Shown here piece after piece: positions 1 through 9,316 of a DNA stretch of 64,000 bases. The notes beneath the pieces are model-generated. The model did no database searches. It was given only the letters and a program-made list of their open reading frames with translations, and had not been told where the DNA came from. The position numbers and the translations under genes are program-made. Origin of the DNA: Phyllobacterium calauticae (GTDB lineage Bacteria > Pseudomonadota > Alphaproteobacteria > Rhizobiales > Rhizobiaceae); contig NZ_JAGENB010000001.1 of NCBI RefSeq assembly GCF_019991125.1, positions 620,001-684,000 on the forward strand. Direction: 5' to 3'. Each line of letters starts with the position of its first letter. Positions within the stretch are counted from its first letter, which is position 1.

Positions 1-1
1 C

Positions 2-421
2 AAGACCATCCTCGGCATCCTGATCGAAGATGCGCGAATCTCGCTGAAGGAACTGAGCCAGAAAGTCGGGCTCTCGTCTCCCAGCGTGTCCGAGAGATTG
101 CGGCGGCTCGAGGAAAAGAAGGTGATCCGCGCCTTCACCGTCGATATCGACCCGGCGGCGCTCGGCTATAATCTGACAGCCATCGTGCGGGTCAGGCCCC
201 TGCCCGGCATGCTGCATATTGTCGAGCGGCTGATCCAGGAGATGCCTGAAATCACCGAATGCGACAAGGTGACGGGCGACGATTGCTTTGTCGGCAAGCT
301 GCATTTCCGCACCATGGAACAGCTGGACACGCTGCTCGACCGGCTGGCGGAAAAGGCCGAAACCAACACCTCCATCGTCAAATCCTCGCCGGTGAAACGA
401 CGCCTGCCGCCTCTCGGCTGA
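2..421 (+). CDS. Lrp/AsnC-family transcriptional regulator (5' end missing)
   Basis: The open frame enters from the left edge, so the true start lies outside the window; 139 residues are visible. The first 40 or so hold a winged helix-turn-helix ([21 protein letters not shown]), and the rest fits the RAM/ligand-sensing fold of the Lrp family. Such proteins bind DNA as multimers and respond to amino acids or other small effectors. The target cannot be read here. The next gene, rsmE, starts 47 bases downstream but is functionally unrelated. Family assignment is firm; the specific regulon is unknown. Confidence 0.9.
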   Translation, partial: KTILGILIEDARISLKELSQKVGLSSPSVSERLRRLEEKKVIRAFTVDIDPAALGYNLTAIVRVRPLPGMLHIVERLIQEMPEITECDKVTGDDCFVGKLHFRTMEQLDTLLDRLAEKAETNTSIVKSSPVKRRLPPLG

Positions 422-467
422 CATCGCCTGCTTGACCGCCCCATCCCCTCTCTGGCATCCATCTCCC

Positions 468-1202
468 ATGCGCGCAAATTACAGAATGCAACGGCTTTAT
501 ATTACCGCGGATCTGGCGGCCGGCAGGCGGGCGGACGCCCCGGCGGAAGCCGTCAACTATCTCGCCAATGTGCTGCGGATGAAGGACGGCGATGAAATCC
601 TCGTTTTCAACGGTCGGGATGGCGAATGGCGCGCTGCCCTGCGCTTTGAAAGCAGGAAGAAGCTGGCGCTGGAGCCGCTTGAACTGACGCGGGGGCAGCT
701 GGAATCACCCGATCTCATCTACTGCTTTGCCCCGCTCAAACAGGGACGGCTCGACTACCTCGTGCAAAAGGCCGTCGAAATGGGCGCCGGGGTTCTGCAA
801 CCGGTGATTACCCAGCACACGCAGGTCGCCAGAATCGGCATGGATCGGATCGAGGCCAACGCCATCGAAGCGGCGGAGCAATGCGGCGTTCTGGCCATCC
901 CGGAAACACGCGAGCCGGTCAGGCTCGAGAAACTGCTGGATGGCTGGGGTCCGGACCGACGCCTTATCTTCTGCGACGAAGGTCATGATACCCATAACCC
1001 GCTGCCGCTGCTACAAAGTCTGCCGCGCGGGCCGCTTGGCGTTCTGATCGGGCCGGAAGGTGGGTTCTCGGATGCGGAGCGCGAAACCCTGCGCAAGCTG
1101 CCGTTCGTCACCGCCATTCCGCTGGGTCAACGCATTCTGCGCGCCGACACTGCCGCCGTTGCCGCACTCGCGCTTATTCAGGCGACGATCGGCGATTGGT
1201 GA
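468..1202 (+). CDS. rsmE: 16S rRNA (uracil-1498-N3)-methyltransferase RsmE
   Basis: A 244-residue SPOUT-class methyltransferase that uses S-adenosylmethionine to methylate U1498 of 16S rRNA in the small subunit. The knot motifs are clear in the C-terminal third: [12 protein letters not shown] followed by [16 protein letters not shown]. The N-terminal part ([12 protein letters not shown] onwards) is the PUA-like RNA-binding domain. I chose the ATG at 468 because this N-terminus is usual for rhizobial RsmE; an upstream TTG at 432 would add 12 unconserved residues. gshA follows after about 107 bases, an order I recall from related genomes. Confidence 0.93.
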   Translation: MRANYRMQRLYITADLAAGRRADAPAEAVNYLANVLRMKDGDEILVFNGRDGEWRAALRFESRKKLALEPLELTRGQLESPDLIYCFAPLKQGRLDYLVQKAVEMGAGVLQPVITQHTQVARIGMDRIEANAIEAAEQCGVLAIPETREPVRLEKLLDGWGPDRRLIFCDEGHDTHNPLPLLQSLPRGPLGVLIGPEGGFSDAERETLRKLPFVTAIPLGQRILRADTAAVAALALIQATIGDW

Positions 1203-1309
1203 GTTACAAATTCTCTTGATGAGTGCATCAGCGAAATTTGCTTGCGCTCGTTTCCGAAAACAGCCAATCACGCCGCAAGTTCAAAAATTCTAGTGGGGAA
1301 GCACCATCC

Positions 1310-2683
1310 ATGGCGCGCGATACAACAGACGAGACGCCCCTTTCCGGCACGGAAGAACTGGCGACCTACCTCGCCCAGGGCTCCAAGCCGCAATCCGCAT
1401 GGCGCATCGGCACAGAGCACGAAAAATTCCCGTTCTATACCGAAGACAACAGCCCGGTTCCCTATGACGGTCCGCGCGGCATCCGGGCCATTCTGGAAGG
1501 CATGCAGTCGAAACTGGGCTGGGAACCGATCATTGACGAAGGCAATATCATCGGCCTCGTCGAACCGACCGGCCAGGGCGCTATTTCGCTTGAGCCGGGC
1601 GGCCAGTTCGAACTGTCGGGCGCACCGCTCTCCACCATTCACCAGACCTGCCGCGAAACCAATGCGCATCTGGCGCAGGTGCGCGAGATAGCCGAGCCGC
1701 TCGGCATCCGCTTCCTGGGTCTTGGCGGCAGTCCGAAATGGTCCCTGGCGGAAACGCCGCGCATGCCGAAGTCCCGCTACAACATCATGTCCAACTATAT
1801 GCCGAAAGTCGGCAAGGACGGGCTGAACATGATGTACCGCACCTGTACCATCCAGGTGAATCTCGACTTCGCCTCGGAAACCGACATGCGCCGCAAGATG
1901 CAGGTTTCGGTGAAACTGCAGTCCATCGCCACGGCGCTGTTCGCCATGTCGCCGTTTACCGAGGGCAAGCCGAACGGCCTGTTGTCCTGGCGCTCCAATA
2001 TCTGGCGCGATACGGACAACAACCGCTCCGGTGTGCTGCCGTTCATCTTCAACGAGAATTTCGGCTTTGCCGATTACGTGGAATGGGCGCTCGACGTGCC
2101 GATGTATTTTGTCCTGCGCCATGGCCGTTACCATGACTGCACGCATGTGACCTTCCGCCAGTTCATGAACGGCGCGCTGAAAGATTCCATTCCGGACGCC
2201 ACGCCCAACATGGGCGACTGGACGAACCATCTTTCAACGCTGTTCCCGGAAGTACGGTTGAAGCGCTTCCTTGAAATGCGCGGCGCCGACGGCGGCCCGT
2301 GGCGGCGCATCTGCGCGCTGCCGGCATTCTGGGTCGGCATTCTCTACGACGCCGAGGCACTGGATGCCGCGGAAGCCCTCACCCGCGACTGGACCTACCC
2401 GGAAGTGCAGGCCCTGCGCGACGAGGTGCCGGCAAAAGGCCTGCGCGCCACGCTGCGCAACCGCTCGGTGCACGACATTTCCCGCGACGTGCTGGCGATT
2501 TCGCGCCTTGGCCTGAAAAACCGCGCATTGCTCAACAGCGAAGGCTTTGACGAGACGCATTATCTCGCGTCGCTTGAGGAAGTTGTCGCACGCGGTACAA
2601 CCTCCGCCGAGCAGATGCTTAGCCAATACAACACCGTCTGGGGCGGCTCGGTTGAACCCGCCTTTCTGGAGTATGCCTACTAA
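1310..2683 (+). CDS. gshA: Glutamate-cysteine ligase, plant/alphaproteobacterial type
   Basis: A 457-residue cytosolic enzyme that joins glutamate and cysteine with ATP, the first step of glutathione synthesis. The family signature MYRTCTIQVNLDF lies near residues 175-190, and the EHEKFPF glutamate-binding region near residue 37. Length matches the rhizobial/plant-type ligase and not the E. coli type. The start at 1310 has a GGGGAA ribosome site 10 bases upstream; an in-frame start at 1223 would add an unconserved tail. A short-chain dehydrogenase follows 23 bases after the stop, so the two may be co-transcribed. Confidence 0.93.
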   Translation: MARDTTDETPLSGTEELATYLAQGSKPQSAWRIGTEHEKFPFYTEDNSPVPYDGPRGIRAILEGMQSKLGWEPIIDEGNIIGLVEPTGQGAISLEPGGQFELSGAPLSTIHQTCRETNAHLAQVREIAEPLGIRFLGLGGSPKWSLAETPRMPKSRYNIMSNYMPKVGKDGLNMMYRTCTIQVNLDFASETDMRRKMQVSVKLQSIATALFAMSPFTEGKPNGLLSWRSNIWRDTDNNRSGVLPFIFNENFGFADYVEWALDVPMYFVLRHGRYHDCTHVTFRQFMNGALKDSIPDATPNMGDWTNHLSTLFPEVRLKRFLEMRGADGGPWRRICALPAFWVGILYDAEALDAAEALTRDWTYPEVQALRDEVPAKGLRATLRNRSVHDISRDVLAISRLGLKNRALLNSEGFDETHYLASLEEVVARGTTSAEQMLSQYNTVWGGSVEPAFLEYAY

Positions 2684-2706
2684 TTCCACCCTTTGGGAGA
2701 CATGCG

Positions 2707-3450
2707 ATGACCAAGACCATCCTGATCACCGGTGCGAGCCGTGGCATTGGCCGTGCGGCGGCCATTCTTGCCGGTCAAAAGGGATGGTCGGTCGGCGTCA
2801 ATTACATCGGCAACAAGGCCGCTGCTGACGACGTCGTTGCGGCAGTCATGGCAGCGGGTGGCAAGGCAAAAGCCATACAGGGCGATGTGGCCAACGAGGC
2901 CGACGTCATCGCCATGTTCAGGCAGACCGAGGAACTCGGCCCGCTCGACGGCCTCGTCGTCAATGCCGGTATCGTAGCGCCCGCATCCAAGCTGATGGAT
3001 ATCGACACCGAACGTCTCAAGCGCATGTTCGATGTGAACATTCTCGGCGCCTACATCTGCGCCCGCGAGGGTGTCCGCCGGATGGCGCGGTCTCGCGGCG
3101 GCAAGGGTGGATCAATCGTCATCCTGTCATCCGCCGCCGCCCGTCTTGGCGGGCCATCGGAATATGTCGACTACGCCGGATCAAAGGGGGCGATGGATAC
3201 GCTGACCATCGGCCTTTCCAAGGAAGTTGGCCCCGAAGGCATCCGCGTCAATGCCATCCGCCCCGGGCTGATCGAGACCGACATTCATGCCAGCGGCGGC
3301 CAGCCCGACCGGGCCCAGCGCCTCGGCGTGACGGCACCGCTCGGGCGGCCGGGCACGGCTGACGAAGTCGGCGAATCCATCGTCTGGCTGCTCAGCGATG
3401 CCGCGTCCGATGTGACCGGGGCGCTTCTCGATGTAACCGGCGGGCGCTAG
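2707..3450 (+). CDS. SDR-family oxidoreductase (FabG-like)
   Basis: A 247-residue classical short-chain dehydrogenase/reductase. The nucleotide-binding motif TGASRGIG is at residues 8-15, the NAG motif (VVNAGI) near residue 87, and the catalytic YxxxK appears as YAGSK near residue 157, preceded by a conserved serine in ILSSAA. The tail DVTGGR is typical of the family. It probably reduces a sugar, steroid or acyl ketone with NAD(P)H, but the substrate cannot be told from sequence. A TTTGGGAGA ribosome site precedes the ATG. It lies just downstream of gshA on the same strand. Confidence 0.88.
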   Translation: MTKTILITGASRGIGRAAAILAGQKGWSVGVNYIGNKAAADDVVAAVMAAGGKAKAIQGDVANEADVIAMFRQTEELGPLDGLVVNAGIVAPASKLMDIDTERLKRMFDVNILGAYICAREGVRRMARSRGGKGGSIVILSSAAARLGGPSEYVDYAGSKGAMDTLTIGLSKEVGPEGIRVNAIRPGLIETDIHASGGQPDRAQRLGVTAPLGRPGTADEVGESIVWLLSDAASDVTGALLDVTGGR

Positions 3451-3526
3451 CTACAGAATTTGACTCCCGTTCCCCGACTTATGTGTTATGCGGAAGCCAG
3501 ATTGTCTGACGCGGATTCTTCACACC

Positions 3527-4465
3527 ATGCCCACACACAAAGCGCTTACTGAAGCCTTCATTCCCGAACTGCCGAACTATTACCGCGGCAAGGTCCGGGA
3601 GAATTATGATCTGGCGGATGGACGGCGCATCATTATCGCCACGGACCGCATCAGCGCGTTTGACCGGATTCTTGCCTGCATTCCGCTGAAAGGCGAAGTG
3701 CTGACGCAGACCGCGCGTTACCAGTTCGAGCAGACCAAGGATATCTGTCCCAACCATGTGCTCGATTATCCCGACCCGAATGTCGTGGTTGCCCGTCGCC
3801 TCGATATCCTGCCGGTCGAAATCATCGTGCGCGGCTATCTCGCCGGAACCACCGGCACGTCGATCCTGACGCTCTACAAGGCCGGCAAGCGGGAGATGTA
3901 TGGCACGACCTTCCCCAACGGCCTGCAGGACAACGAAAAGCTTCCCGCACCGATCATCACGCCGACATCCAAGGCGTTCGATGGCGGCCACGACGAACCG
4001 CTGACCGCCCGGGAAATACTCGACCAGAAGCTGCTGACGCAGGAGCAGTGGGATACGATTTCCGCCTATGCGTTCAAGCTTTTCGCGCGCGGACAGGAAA
4101 TCGCCGCCAGCCGCGGCCTCATCCTGGCCGATACCAAGTACGAATTCGGCACGGATGCGGATGGCAACATCGTGCTGGCCGATGAAATCCACACATCGGA
4201 TTCCAGCCGCTACTGGTTTGCCGACAGCTATGCGCCGGGCAAGCGCCCGGTCAGTTTCGACAAGGATTTCATCCGCACCTGGGTGGTCGAGCGCTGCGAT
4301 CCGTATAAGGACGATATCCCCGAGATTCCGCAGGATATGATCGACGCGACGACCAAGGTCTATATCCAGGCCTATGAAACGATTACCGGTGCAACATTCA
4401 CGCCAGGCGATCCCGCCGTCGATCCGCTGGAGCGCATCAGGAACAATCTGGCGAAGTACTTCTAA
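3527..4465 (+). CDS. purC: Phosphoribosylaminoimidazolesuccinocarboxamide synthase
   Basis: A 312-residue SAICAR synthetase that couples aspartate to CAIR with ATP in purine synthesis. Hallmarks are [11 protein letters not shown] near the N-terminus, [14 protein letters not shown] in the middle, and [19 protein letters not shown] near residue 200. It is the longer, yeast ADE1-like form, not the roughly 240-residue bacterial form; rhizobia often carry both. I chose ATG 3527 ([10 protein letters not shown]) over ATG 3488 because homologues start near there. It stands alone, without other pur genes nearby. Confidence 0.93.
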   Translation: MPTHKALTEAFIPELPNYYRGKVRENYDLADGRRIIIATDRISAFDRILACIPLKGEVLTQTARYQFEQTKDICPNHVLDYPDPNVVVARRLDILPVEIIVRGYLAGTTGTSILTLYKAGKREMYGTTFPNGLQDNEKLPAPIITPTSKAFDGGHDEPLTAREILDQKLLTQEQWDTISAYAFKLFARGQEIAASRGLILADTKYEFGTDADGNIVLADEIHTSDSSRYWFADSYAPGKRPVSFDKDFIRTWVVERCDPYKDDIPEIPQDMIDATTKVYIQAYETITGATFTPGDPAVDPLERIRNNLAKYF

Positions 4466-4543
4466 GCCGATAAAAAGATTGAACTTTGCTTATCGGCAGG
4501 GCTACTCTTCTCTCGTGCATCAGCCCGAAGGAGGATCGGCGCC

Positions 4544-5503
4544 ATGAATCTCGTAGACATGTTCCTGAAGGGACAGGGTGGGCAGGCCGTGGAGGCATTG
4601 TCCCGCCAGTTTCAGCTCTCACAACAACAGACAATCGCCGCCATCGAGGCATTGATGCCCGCCTTTTCGCAGGGCTTGCAGCGCAATACCGCCGATCCGA
4701 TGGGTGTCGGCGCCTTCATCCAGTCGCTGTCGTCGGGCCAGCACGTCAATTATTTTGATAATCCGCAGGCGGCCTTCAATCCGGCAGGCATTGCCGACGG
4801 CAATGCCATTTTGAACAATCTGTTCGGCTCGAAGGAATTATCACGTGCCGTCGCCGATCATGCCGCGCGAATGACCGGGATCGCTGTCAGCACGCTGCAG
4901 CAGATGCTGCCCGTGCTCGCATCGATGACGATGGGCGGGCTCTACAAGCAGTCGACGGGCCAGTTTGCGGCGGCCGGGCTCGGCGGCGGCAATGTCATTG
5001 GCGATTTCATCGAGCAGATGATGCGGCAAAGCGGTGGCATCGGCGGCCAGACCGCCCCGAACCAGCCGGGCGCCGCCAACCCATGGGGCCAGATTCTGGA
5101 AAGCATGCTCGGCGGCGGCGCTGCCGGAGCGCCGCAGCAGCCGCAGGGCCAGGCCAATCCGTGGGGTAACAATCCGCTTGGCCAAATCCTCGAACAGATG
5201 ACGCGCGGCGGGTTTCCCGGCGCAACGCCGCAAGGGCAGCAGCCGACAGGAAACGCGCAGAACCCGTTCGGCGACAATCCCCTCGGCAAAATCTTCGGCG
5301 ATATGCTCGGCGGCGGCGCGCAACAGCGCACGGCACCGGAGCCTCAGCCCCGGCAGCCGGACCAGCCGCCCGCTGCCAACAATCCGTTCAAGGATGTCCT
5401 CGACCAGATGTTCGAAACGGGCCGGAAAACCAACGAGCAGTATCAGAAGGGTGTGGAATCCATTTTCGACCAGTATCTGCGCGGCATGGATCGCAACAAA
5501 TAG
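4544..5503 (+). CDS. DUF937-domain protein with C-terminal NP-x-G repeats
   Basis: A 319-residue protein of unknown function. The first 150 residues resemble DUF937 (MNLVDMFLKGQGGQAV..., then an Ala/Met-rich helical region). The remainder is Gln/Pro/Gly-rich and holds four spaced copies of a short motif: NPWGQILESMLGGG, NPLGQILEQMTRGG, NPLGKIFGDMLGGG and NPFKDVLDQMFETG. No signal peptide or membrane segment is seen. The start has a GAAGGAGG ribosome site. A strong terminator follows at 5523-5542, so it is probably a single-gene unit. The repeats look like binding motifs for a partner, which is an inference. Confidence 0.8.
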   Translation: MNLVDMFLKGQGGQAVEALSRQFQLSQQQTIAAIEALMPAFSQGLQRNTADPMGVGAFIQSLSSGQHVNYFDNPQAAFNPAGIADGNAILNNLFGSKELSRAVADHAARMTGIAVSTLQQMLPVLASMTMGGLYKQSTGQFAAAGLGGGNVIGDFIEQMMRQSGGIGGQTAPNQPGAANPWGQILESMLGGGAAGAPQQPQGQANPWGNNPLGQILEQMTRGGFPGATPQGQQPTGNAQNPFGDNPLGKIFGDMLGGGAQQRTAPEPQPRQPDQPPAANNPFKDVLDQMFETGRKTNEQYQKGVESIFDQYLRGMDRNK

Positions 5504-5522
5504 TCGGCCCCATAAAGAAAAA

Positions 5523-5542
5523 GCCCGGCCAGAAGGCCGGGC
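5523..5542 (+). terminator. Rho-independent terminator after the DUF937 gene
   Basis: An 8-bp perfect stem (GCCCGGCC/GGCCGGGC) with an AGAA loop, 20 bases after the stop codon. The left flank is A-rich but no long T run follows on the + strand, so it may work better for the facing DUF1127 gene or act in both directions. Confidence 0.65.
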
Positions 5543-5614
5543 AGTGGGCAGGCGGGGCACCGGGAGGGGATTCCGGTGTGAATGGGACGCCTGCTAAACC
5601 GTCAAAATCGATGC

Positions 5615-5902
5615 TCAGCTGATCGAGCGTGCTGCGCGCAAACGGGCCCGTACATCGGCCAATGCGCCCAGTTTTTCGCTCGGATCTTCAAGCAGCGACG
5701 TGCCAAGGGCCGAATGCAGATCACCGCGCGTGACACCGATGTCATGCAGCATTTGATCGTTCCACTCACCGAGGCTCAAAATCGTTTTGCGATTGCGGCG
5801 GGCGACGATCATTCGGGTGACAAAGCCAAAGGCCTGAGCCAGCGCGAAAGTGATCGCGGGCACCAATCCATTTACTTCAGTCGTTCTCGTTGTCGTCGTC
5901 AT
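5615..5902 (-). CDS. DUF1127-domain small protein (95 residues)
   Basis: The C-terminal half shows the DUF1127 pattern: RRNRKTILSLGEWNDQMLHD, then IGVTRGDL. The N-terminal half has a hydrophobic stretch (VPAITFALAQAFGFVTRMI) that may be a membrane or amphipathic helix. DUF1127 proteins are small, basic, often stress-induced in alphaproteobacteria, and some bind RNA. The ATG at 5902 (MTTTTRTTEV) is preceded by an AAAAAAGGAG ribosome site; an upstream start at 5935 is less likely. It is divergent from the LysR gene at 6109, suggesting control by that regulator. Confidence 0.85.
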   Translation of the reverse strand: MTTTTRTTEVNGLVPAITFALAQAFGFVTRMIVARRNRKTILSLGEWNDQMLHDIGVTRGDLHSALGTSLLEDPSEKLGALADVRARLRAARSIS

Positions 5903-6108
5903 CGCCCTACTCCTTTTTTGAATGGCGCTGATCAAGAAGGGTTGAATCGCGTGGAAACCATTTTCTACGCATTACGCCCGGTATCGTTTCAACACAGGCG
6001 TCTCCTGAACATCCGTAGAATGATCCACAAAAATTGATTATTCAAACGAATGTTTTTCATGTAAACGTTCAATAATAATGATGGATTGAACCGTCCGGGA
6101 GCAAAGCC
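5903..6108. promoter_or_regulatory. Divergent promoter region, DUF1127 gene / LysR gene
   Basis: This 206-base gap between two divergent genes turns AT-rich near the LysR start. It holds two facing, imperfect half-sites, ATTATTCAAACG (6037-6048) and CGTTCAATAAT (6066-6076), about 18 bases apart. LysR proteins commonly bind such dyads to control themselves and the divergent gene. Binding is inferred from position and symmetry only. Confidence 0.4.
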
Positions 6109-7065
6109 ATGAGTGCGCCTCTTGATCTTGACCAATTGCAGACATTTATCGCCATTGCCGACAGCGGCAGCTTCACCAGAGCTGCCGATGCGGTCAACAA
6201 GACTCAGTCAGCGGTCTCCATGCAGATGCGCCGGCTGGAAGAGCGGGTTTCCAAGGCACTGTTTGAGCGCGATGGCCGCACCAACAAGCTGACCGAAGAC
6301 GGCGAACGTCTGCTGGCCTATGCACGGCGCATGATGCAGCTCAACGGTGAAACCATCGCCGCCTTTGACGACACGCAGCTGCAGGGCCATATCCGCATCG
6401 GCACGCCCGACGATTATGCCGACCGCTTCCTGCCGGAAATCATGGCGCGCTTTTCCCGGTCCAACCCGCGTGTCGAACTTTCGGTGGTGTGCGAACCCAC
6501 GGTCAATCTCGACGAGATGATCCGCAAGGGGCAGCTTGATCTGGCGCTGGTCACCCAGTGCGACGACATGCGCCGTTCGGAAGTGGTGCGAAGCGAGCAG
6601 TTGCTCTGGGTCACCTCGGCGCACCATACGGTGCATGAGGAGAAGGTGCTGCCGCTTGCCGTTGGCCGACCCACCTGCATCTGGCGCGCCGCGGCAATCG
6701 ACGTGCTCGACACCATGCATCACGACTATCGCATCCTGTTCACCAGCTGGTCGGCGACGGTCCTGGCAGCAGCGGTGCTTGCCGGCCTTGCCGTCTCGAT
6801 CCTGCCGGAATGCGCCCTGCGCCCCGGCATGCGTGTGCTCACCGAAGCCGACGGCTTTGGCCGCCTGCCTGAGTTCGGCATCGGCATCATGCGCGGCCAC
6901 ACCAAGCCCTCCGCCATCGTGGATGCGCTGGCGCAGCATATCGTCGAAAGCCTCGATAACCTGTCGATGCCAACCCCGGTCAGCATGGCGCCGGCGGCCG
7001 CGCCAAACCAGGTCAACCAGCGCCTGCGGCAGGTGCGCTCTACAGAGCTGGTTCCGGGCTGGTAG
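6109..7065 (+). CDS. LysR-family transcriptional regulator
   Basis: A 318-residue LysR-type regulator. The N-terminal helix-turn-helix is typical (DLDQLQTFIAIADSGSFTRA, then AVNKTQSAVSMQMRRLEE). The effector-binding domain starts near residue 90 (GHIRIGTPDDYADRFLPEI). The C-terminal 25 residues are Pro/Ala-rich and extend past the usual fold. A GGGAGCAA ribosome site precedes the ATG. It is divergent from a DUF1127 gene, its most likely target together with itself. Its sequence does not look like VtlR/LsrB, whose genes usually lie beside trxB, so I give it no specific name. Confidence 0.92.
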   Translation: MSAPLDLDQLQTFIAIADSGSFTRAADAVNKTQSAVSMQMRRLEERVSKALFERDGRTNKLTEDGERLLAYARRMMQLNGETIAAFDDTQLQGHIRIGTPDDYADRFLPEIMARFSRSNPRVELSVVCEPTVNLDEMIRKGQLDLALVTQCDDMRRSEVVRSEQLLWVTSAHHTVHEEKVLPLAVGRPTCIWRAAAIDVLDTMHHDYRILFTSWSATVLAAAVLAGLAVSILPECALRPGMRVLTEADGFGRLPEFGIGIMRGHTKPSAIVDALAQHIVESLDNLSMPTPVSMAPAAAPNQVNQRLRQVRSTELVPGW

Positions 7066-7078
7066 CAGGCAGGGCTGC

Positions 7079-7648
7079 TTACAGCCCGCCCTGCCATGCC
7101 TTGATGGCATCGAGCGGATAGACCAGCATCACGATATTAAGTGTGAGATTGTCACGAATGACATATCCCGCCAGCAATTCGAAGACGATGGCGATGATGA
7201 TCGTCAGCCAGAGCGGCGCGCGGGAGGCAAAGAAAAAGCCGATCACCATGAACAGGATATCGCACACCGAGTTCAGCACGCTGTCCCCGGTATAACCAAG
7301 CGCAATGGTCGCCTCACGGTAGCGGTTGATGACCATGTCGGTGTTCTCGAAAATCTCCCACGCTGCTTCCACCACAATGGCAAGGAGCAGGCGGAAGCCC
7401 ACCGGCTTGCTGCGCCCAACCAGCCACAAAAGGCCGTAGAACAGAAAGCCGTGGATGATGTGCGACAGGGAATACCAGTCGGAAATGTGCTGGGAATTGT
7501 CGGACGAATTGACTTCGCCCACCCAGAGCTTGACCGTTCCGCAGGTGCAGATGGGATTGCGGCCCATCCACAGCAGGATGATGGCGGTCAGAGCGATCAT
7601 CGCGGCGCCGATCATCAGATAATGGCGCAGACTGAGACGTTGCGTCAT
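7079..7648 (-). CDS. UPF0314 (DUF2585) integral membrane protein
   Basis: A 189-residue membrane protein of unknown function found mainly in Hyphomicrobiales. Four hydrophobic segments are visible: [49 protein letters not shown] and [19 protein letters not shown]. Between the first two lies a conserved loop with CTCG and [18 protein letters not shown]. The ATG at 7648 has an AGGGGAA site at good spacing, which favours it over three upstream in-frame starts. It converges on the LysR gene with a 13-base gap and is divergent from xseA. Confidence 0.87.
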   Translation of the reverse strand: MTQRLSLRHYLMIGAAMIALTAIILLWMGRNPICTCGTVKLWVGEVNSSDNSQHISDWYSLSHIIHGFLFYGLLWLVGRSKPVGFRLLLAIVVEAAWEIFENTDMVINRYREATIALGYTGDSVLNSVCDILFMVIGFFFASRAPLWLTIIIAIVFELLAGYVIRDNLTLNIVMLVYPLDAIKAWQGGL

Positions 7649-7731
7649 GAGCATTCCCCTTTTCATCCCCCGGCCCTGCAACACAGGCCTCCAAGACTTG
7701 ACGCCATTCATCACCCCGTTAGGAATAGGGA

Positions 7732-9315
7732 ATGACCGAAAAGTCCGAATCGACGTCCAACGTTGCCGAATATTCCGTATCTGAAATCTCGGGAGCGCTA
7801 AAGCGCACTGTTGAGGACACGTTCGGCCATGTGCGCGTGCGCGGCGAAATTTCCGGTTATCGCGGCCCCCATTCGTCGGGCCATGCCTATTTTTCCCTGA
7901 AGGACGACAAGGCCCGTATCGAGGCCGTCGTCTGGCGCGGCAGCATGAGCCGGCTGAAATTCCAGCCTGAAGAGGGCATGGAAGTCATCGCGACGGGCAA
8001 GCTGACCACCTATCCCGGCTCGTCGAAATATCAGATCGTCATCGAGCAGATGGAACCGGCCGGTGCCGGGGCTTTGATGGCGCTTCTGGAGGAACGCAAG
8101 CGCAAGCTCGGCGCCGAAGGCCTGTTCGATCCGGCCGCCAAGCAATTGCTGCCCTTCATGCCGCGCGTCATCGGTGTGGTCACCTCGCCGACCGGCGCGG
8201 TTATCCGCGATATCATTCACCGCATTACCGACCGCTTTCCGCTGCATGTGCTGGTCTGGCCGGTGCGCGTGCAGGGCGAAACCTCCGGCGCGGAAGTGGC
8301 CGCCGCCGTCAATGGCTTCAACACCCTGCAGCCGGGCGGCGCCTTGCCCCGGCCCGATGTTCTCATCGTGGCACGTGGCGGCGGTAGCCTGGAAGATCTC
8401 TGGGGGTTCAATGACGAAATCGTCGTGCGCGCCGTTGCGGCCTCCGATATTCCTGTCATTTCAGCCGTCGGGCACGAAACGGATTGGACGCTGATCGATC
8501 TTGCCGCCGACGTCCGTGCTCCAACACCGACCGGCGCGGCTGAGATGGCCGTACCCGTGCGGGCTGACCTGCAGGCGAGCGTTGCCACCTATGGCGCGCG
8601 GCTGGCGGCGGGCATGTCGCGTTACCTTGACAATCGCCGTCAGGCCCAGCGCGCCCTGTCGCGCGCCCTGCCCTCCGCCGACCAGCTGCTTGCCCTGCCC
8701 CGGCGGCATTTCGACGAAACCGCCGCCCGACTCGGCCGCGCCCTGCAGGCGAACACCCAGAAAAAGCGTGCGCATTTCGATGGTCGCGCCCGGCAATTGT
8801 CGCCGCGGGTGCTGCAGCAGCGGTTCCGCGAAAAGCAGCGGGAAGTGACTGTTTTCGGCGACCGCCTGCCGCGCAGCCTGAGCGTCTTCCTGCGTGACCG
8901 GCGCGCTGTCTTTGCCCGTCATACCCAGCGTCTGTCGCCTGAACCGATTGCCCGCCTTGCCGTGCGGGGCCGCCAATCGCTTACCCAGCTGGAACGGCGG
9001 CAGGATCAGGCCATCGGCATCACGCTTGATCGGGCCAGGCGACGCGGCAGCGAACTCGAACGGCTGATGAAGACCCTTTCGCACGAGAGCGTACTCGAGC
9101 GCGGTTTTGCCATCGTGCTCGACACGGCGGGCGCACCTGTAAAACGCGCCGCTGCCATTGCCAGCGGCGATCACCTGACGCTGCGCTTCCAGGATGGCGA
9201 GGTTCAAGCCGTGGCCGGGGAAGGTGAAGCCAATCCGGTGCGGCCAAAGCCGGAACGCCCGGCTCCGGCAAAGAAGCCTGCCGCGCCCGGCACGGACCAA
9301 GGCTCGCTTTTTTAA
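7732..9315 (+). CDS. xseA: Exodeoxyribonuclease VII large subunit
   Basis: A 527-residue subunit of the ATP-independent single-strand exonuclease VII. An N-terminal OB-fold binds DNA (about residues 10-105, including [13 protein letters not shown] and [16 protein letters not shown]). The catalytic core follows, with [31 protein letters not shown] and [17 protein letters not shown] long basic coiled-coil region then runs to a Pro/Lys tail. The small subunit gene (xseB) is not in this window. The start has a GGAATAGGGA site. It converges almost end-to-end with the binding-protein gene on the other strand. Confidence 0.95.
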   Translation: MTEKSESTSNVAEYSVSEISGALKRTVEDTFGHVRVRGEISGYRGPHSSGHAYFSLKDDKARIEAVVWRGSMSRLKFQPEEGMEVIATGKLTTYPGSSKYQIVIEQMEPAGAGALMALLEERKRKLGAEGLFDPAAKQLLPFMPRVIGVVTSPTGAVIRDIIHRITDRFPLHVLVWPVRVQGETSGAEVAAAVNGFNTLQPGGALPRPDVLIVARGGGSLEDLWGFNDEIVVRAVAASDIPVISAVGHETDWTLIDLAADVRAPTPTGAAEMAVPVRADLQASVATYGARLAAGMSRYLDNRRQAQRALSRALPSADQLLALPRRHFDETAARLGRALQANTQKKRAHFDGRARQLSPRVLQQRFREKQREVTVFGDRLPRSLSVFLRDRRAVFARHTQRLSPEPIARLAVRGRQSLTQLERRQDQAIGITLDRARRRGSELERLMKTLSHESVLERGFAIVLDTAGAPVKRAAAIASGDHLTLRFQDGEVQAVAGEGEANPVRPKPERPAPAKKPAAPGTDQGSLF

Positions 9316-9316
9316 T

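Noticed and set aside
6536-7735. A 399-codon frame overlapping the LysR and UPF0314 genes
   Set aside because: It is out of frame with one and antisense to the other, both of which are firm.
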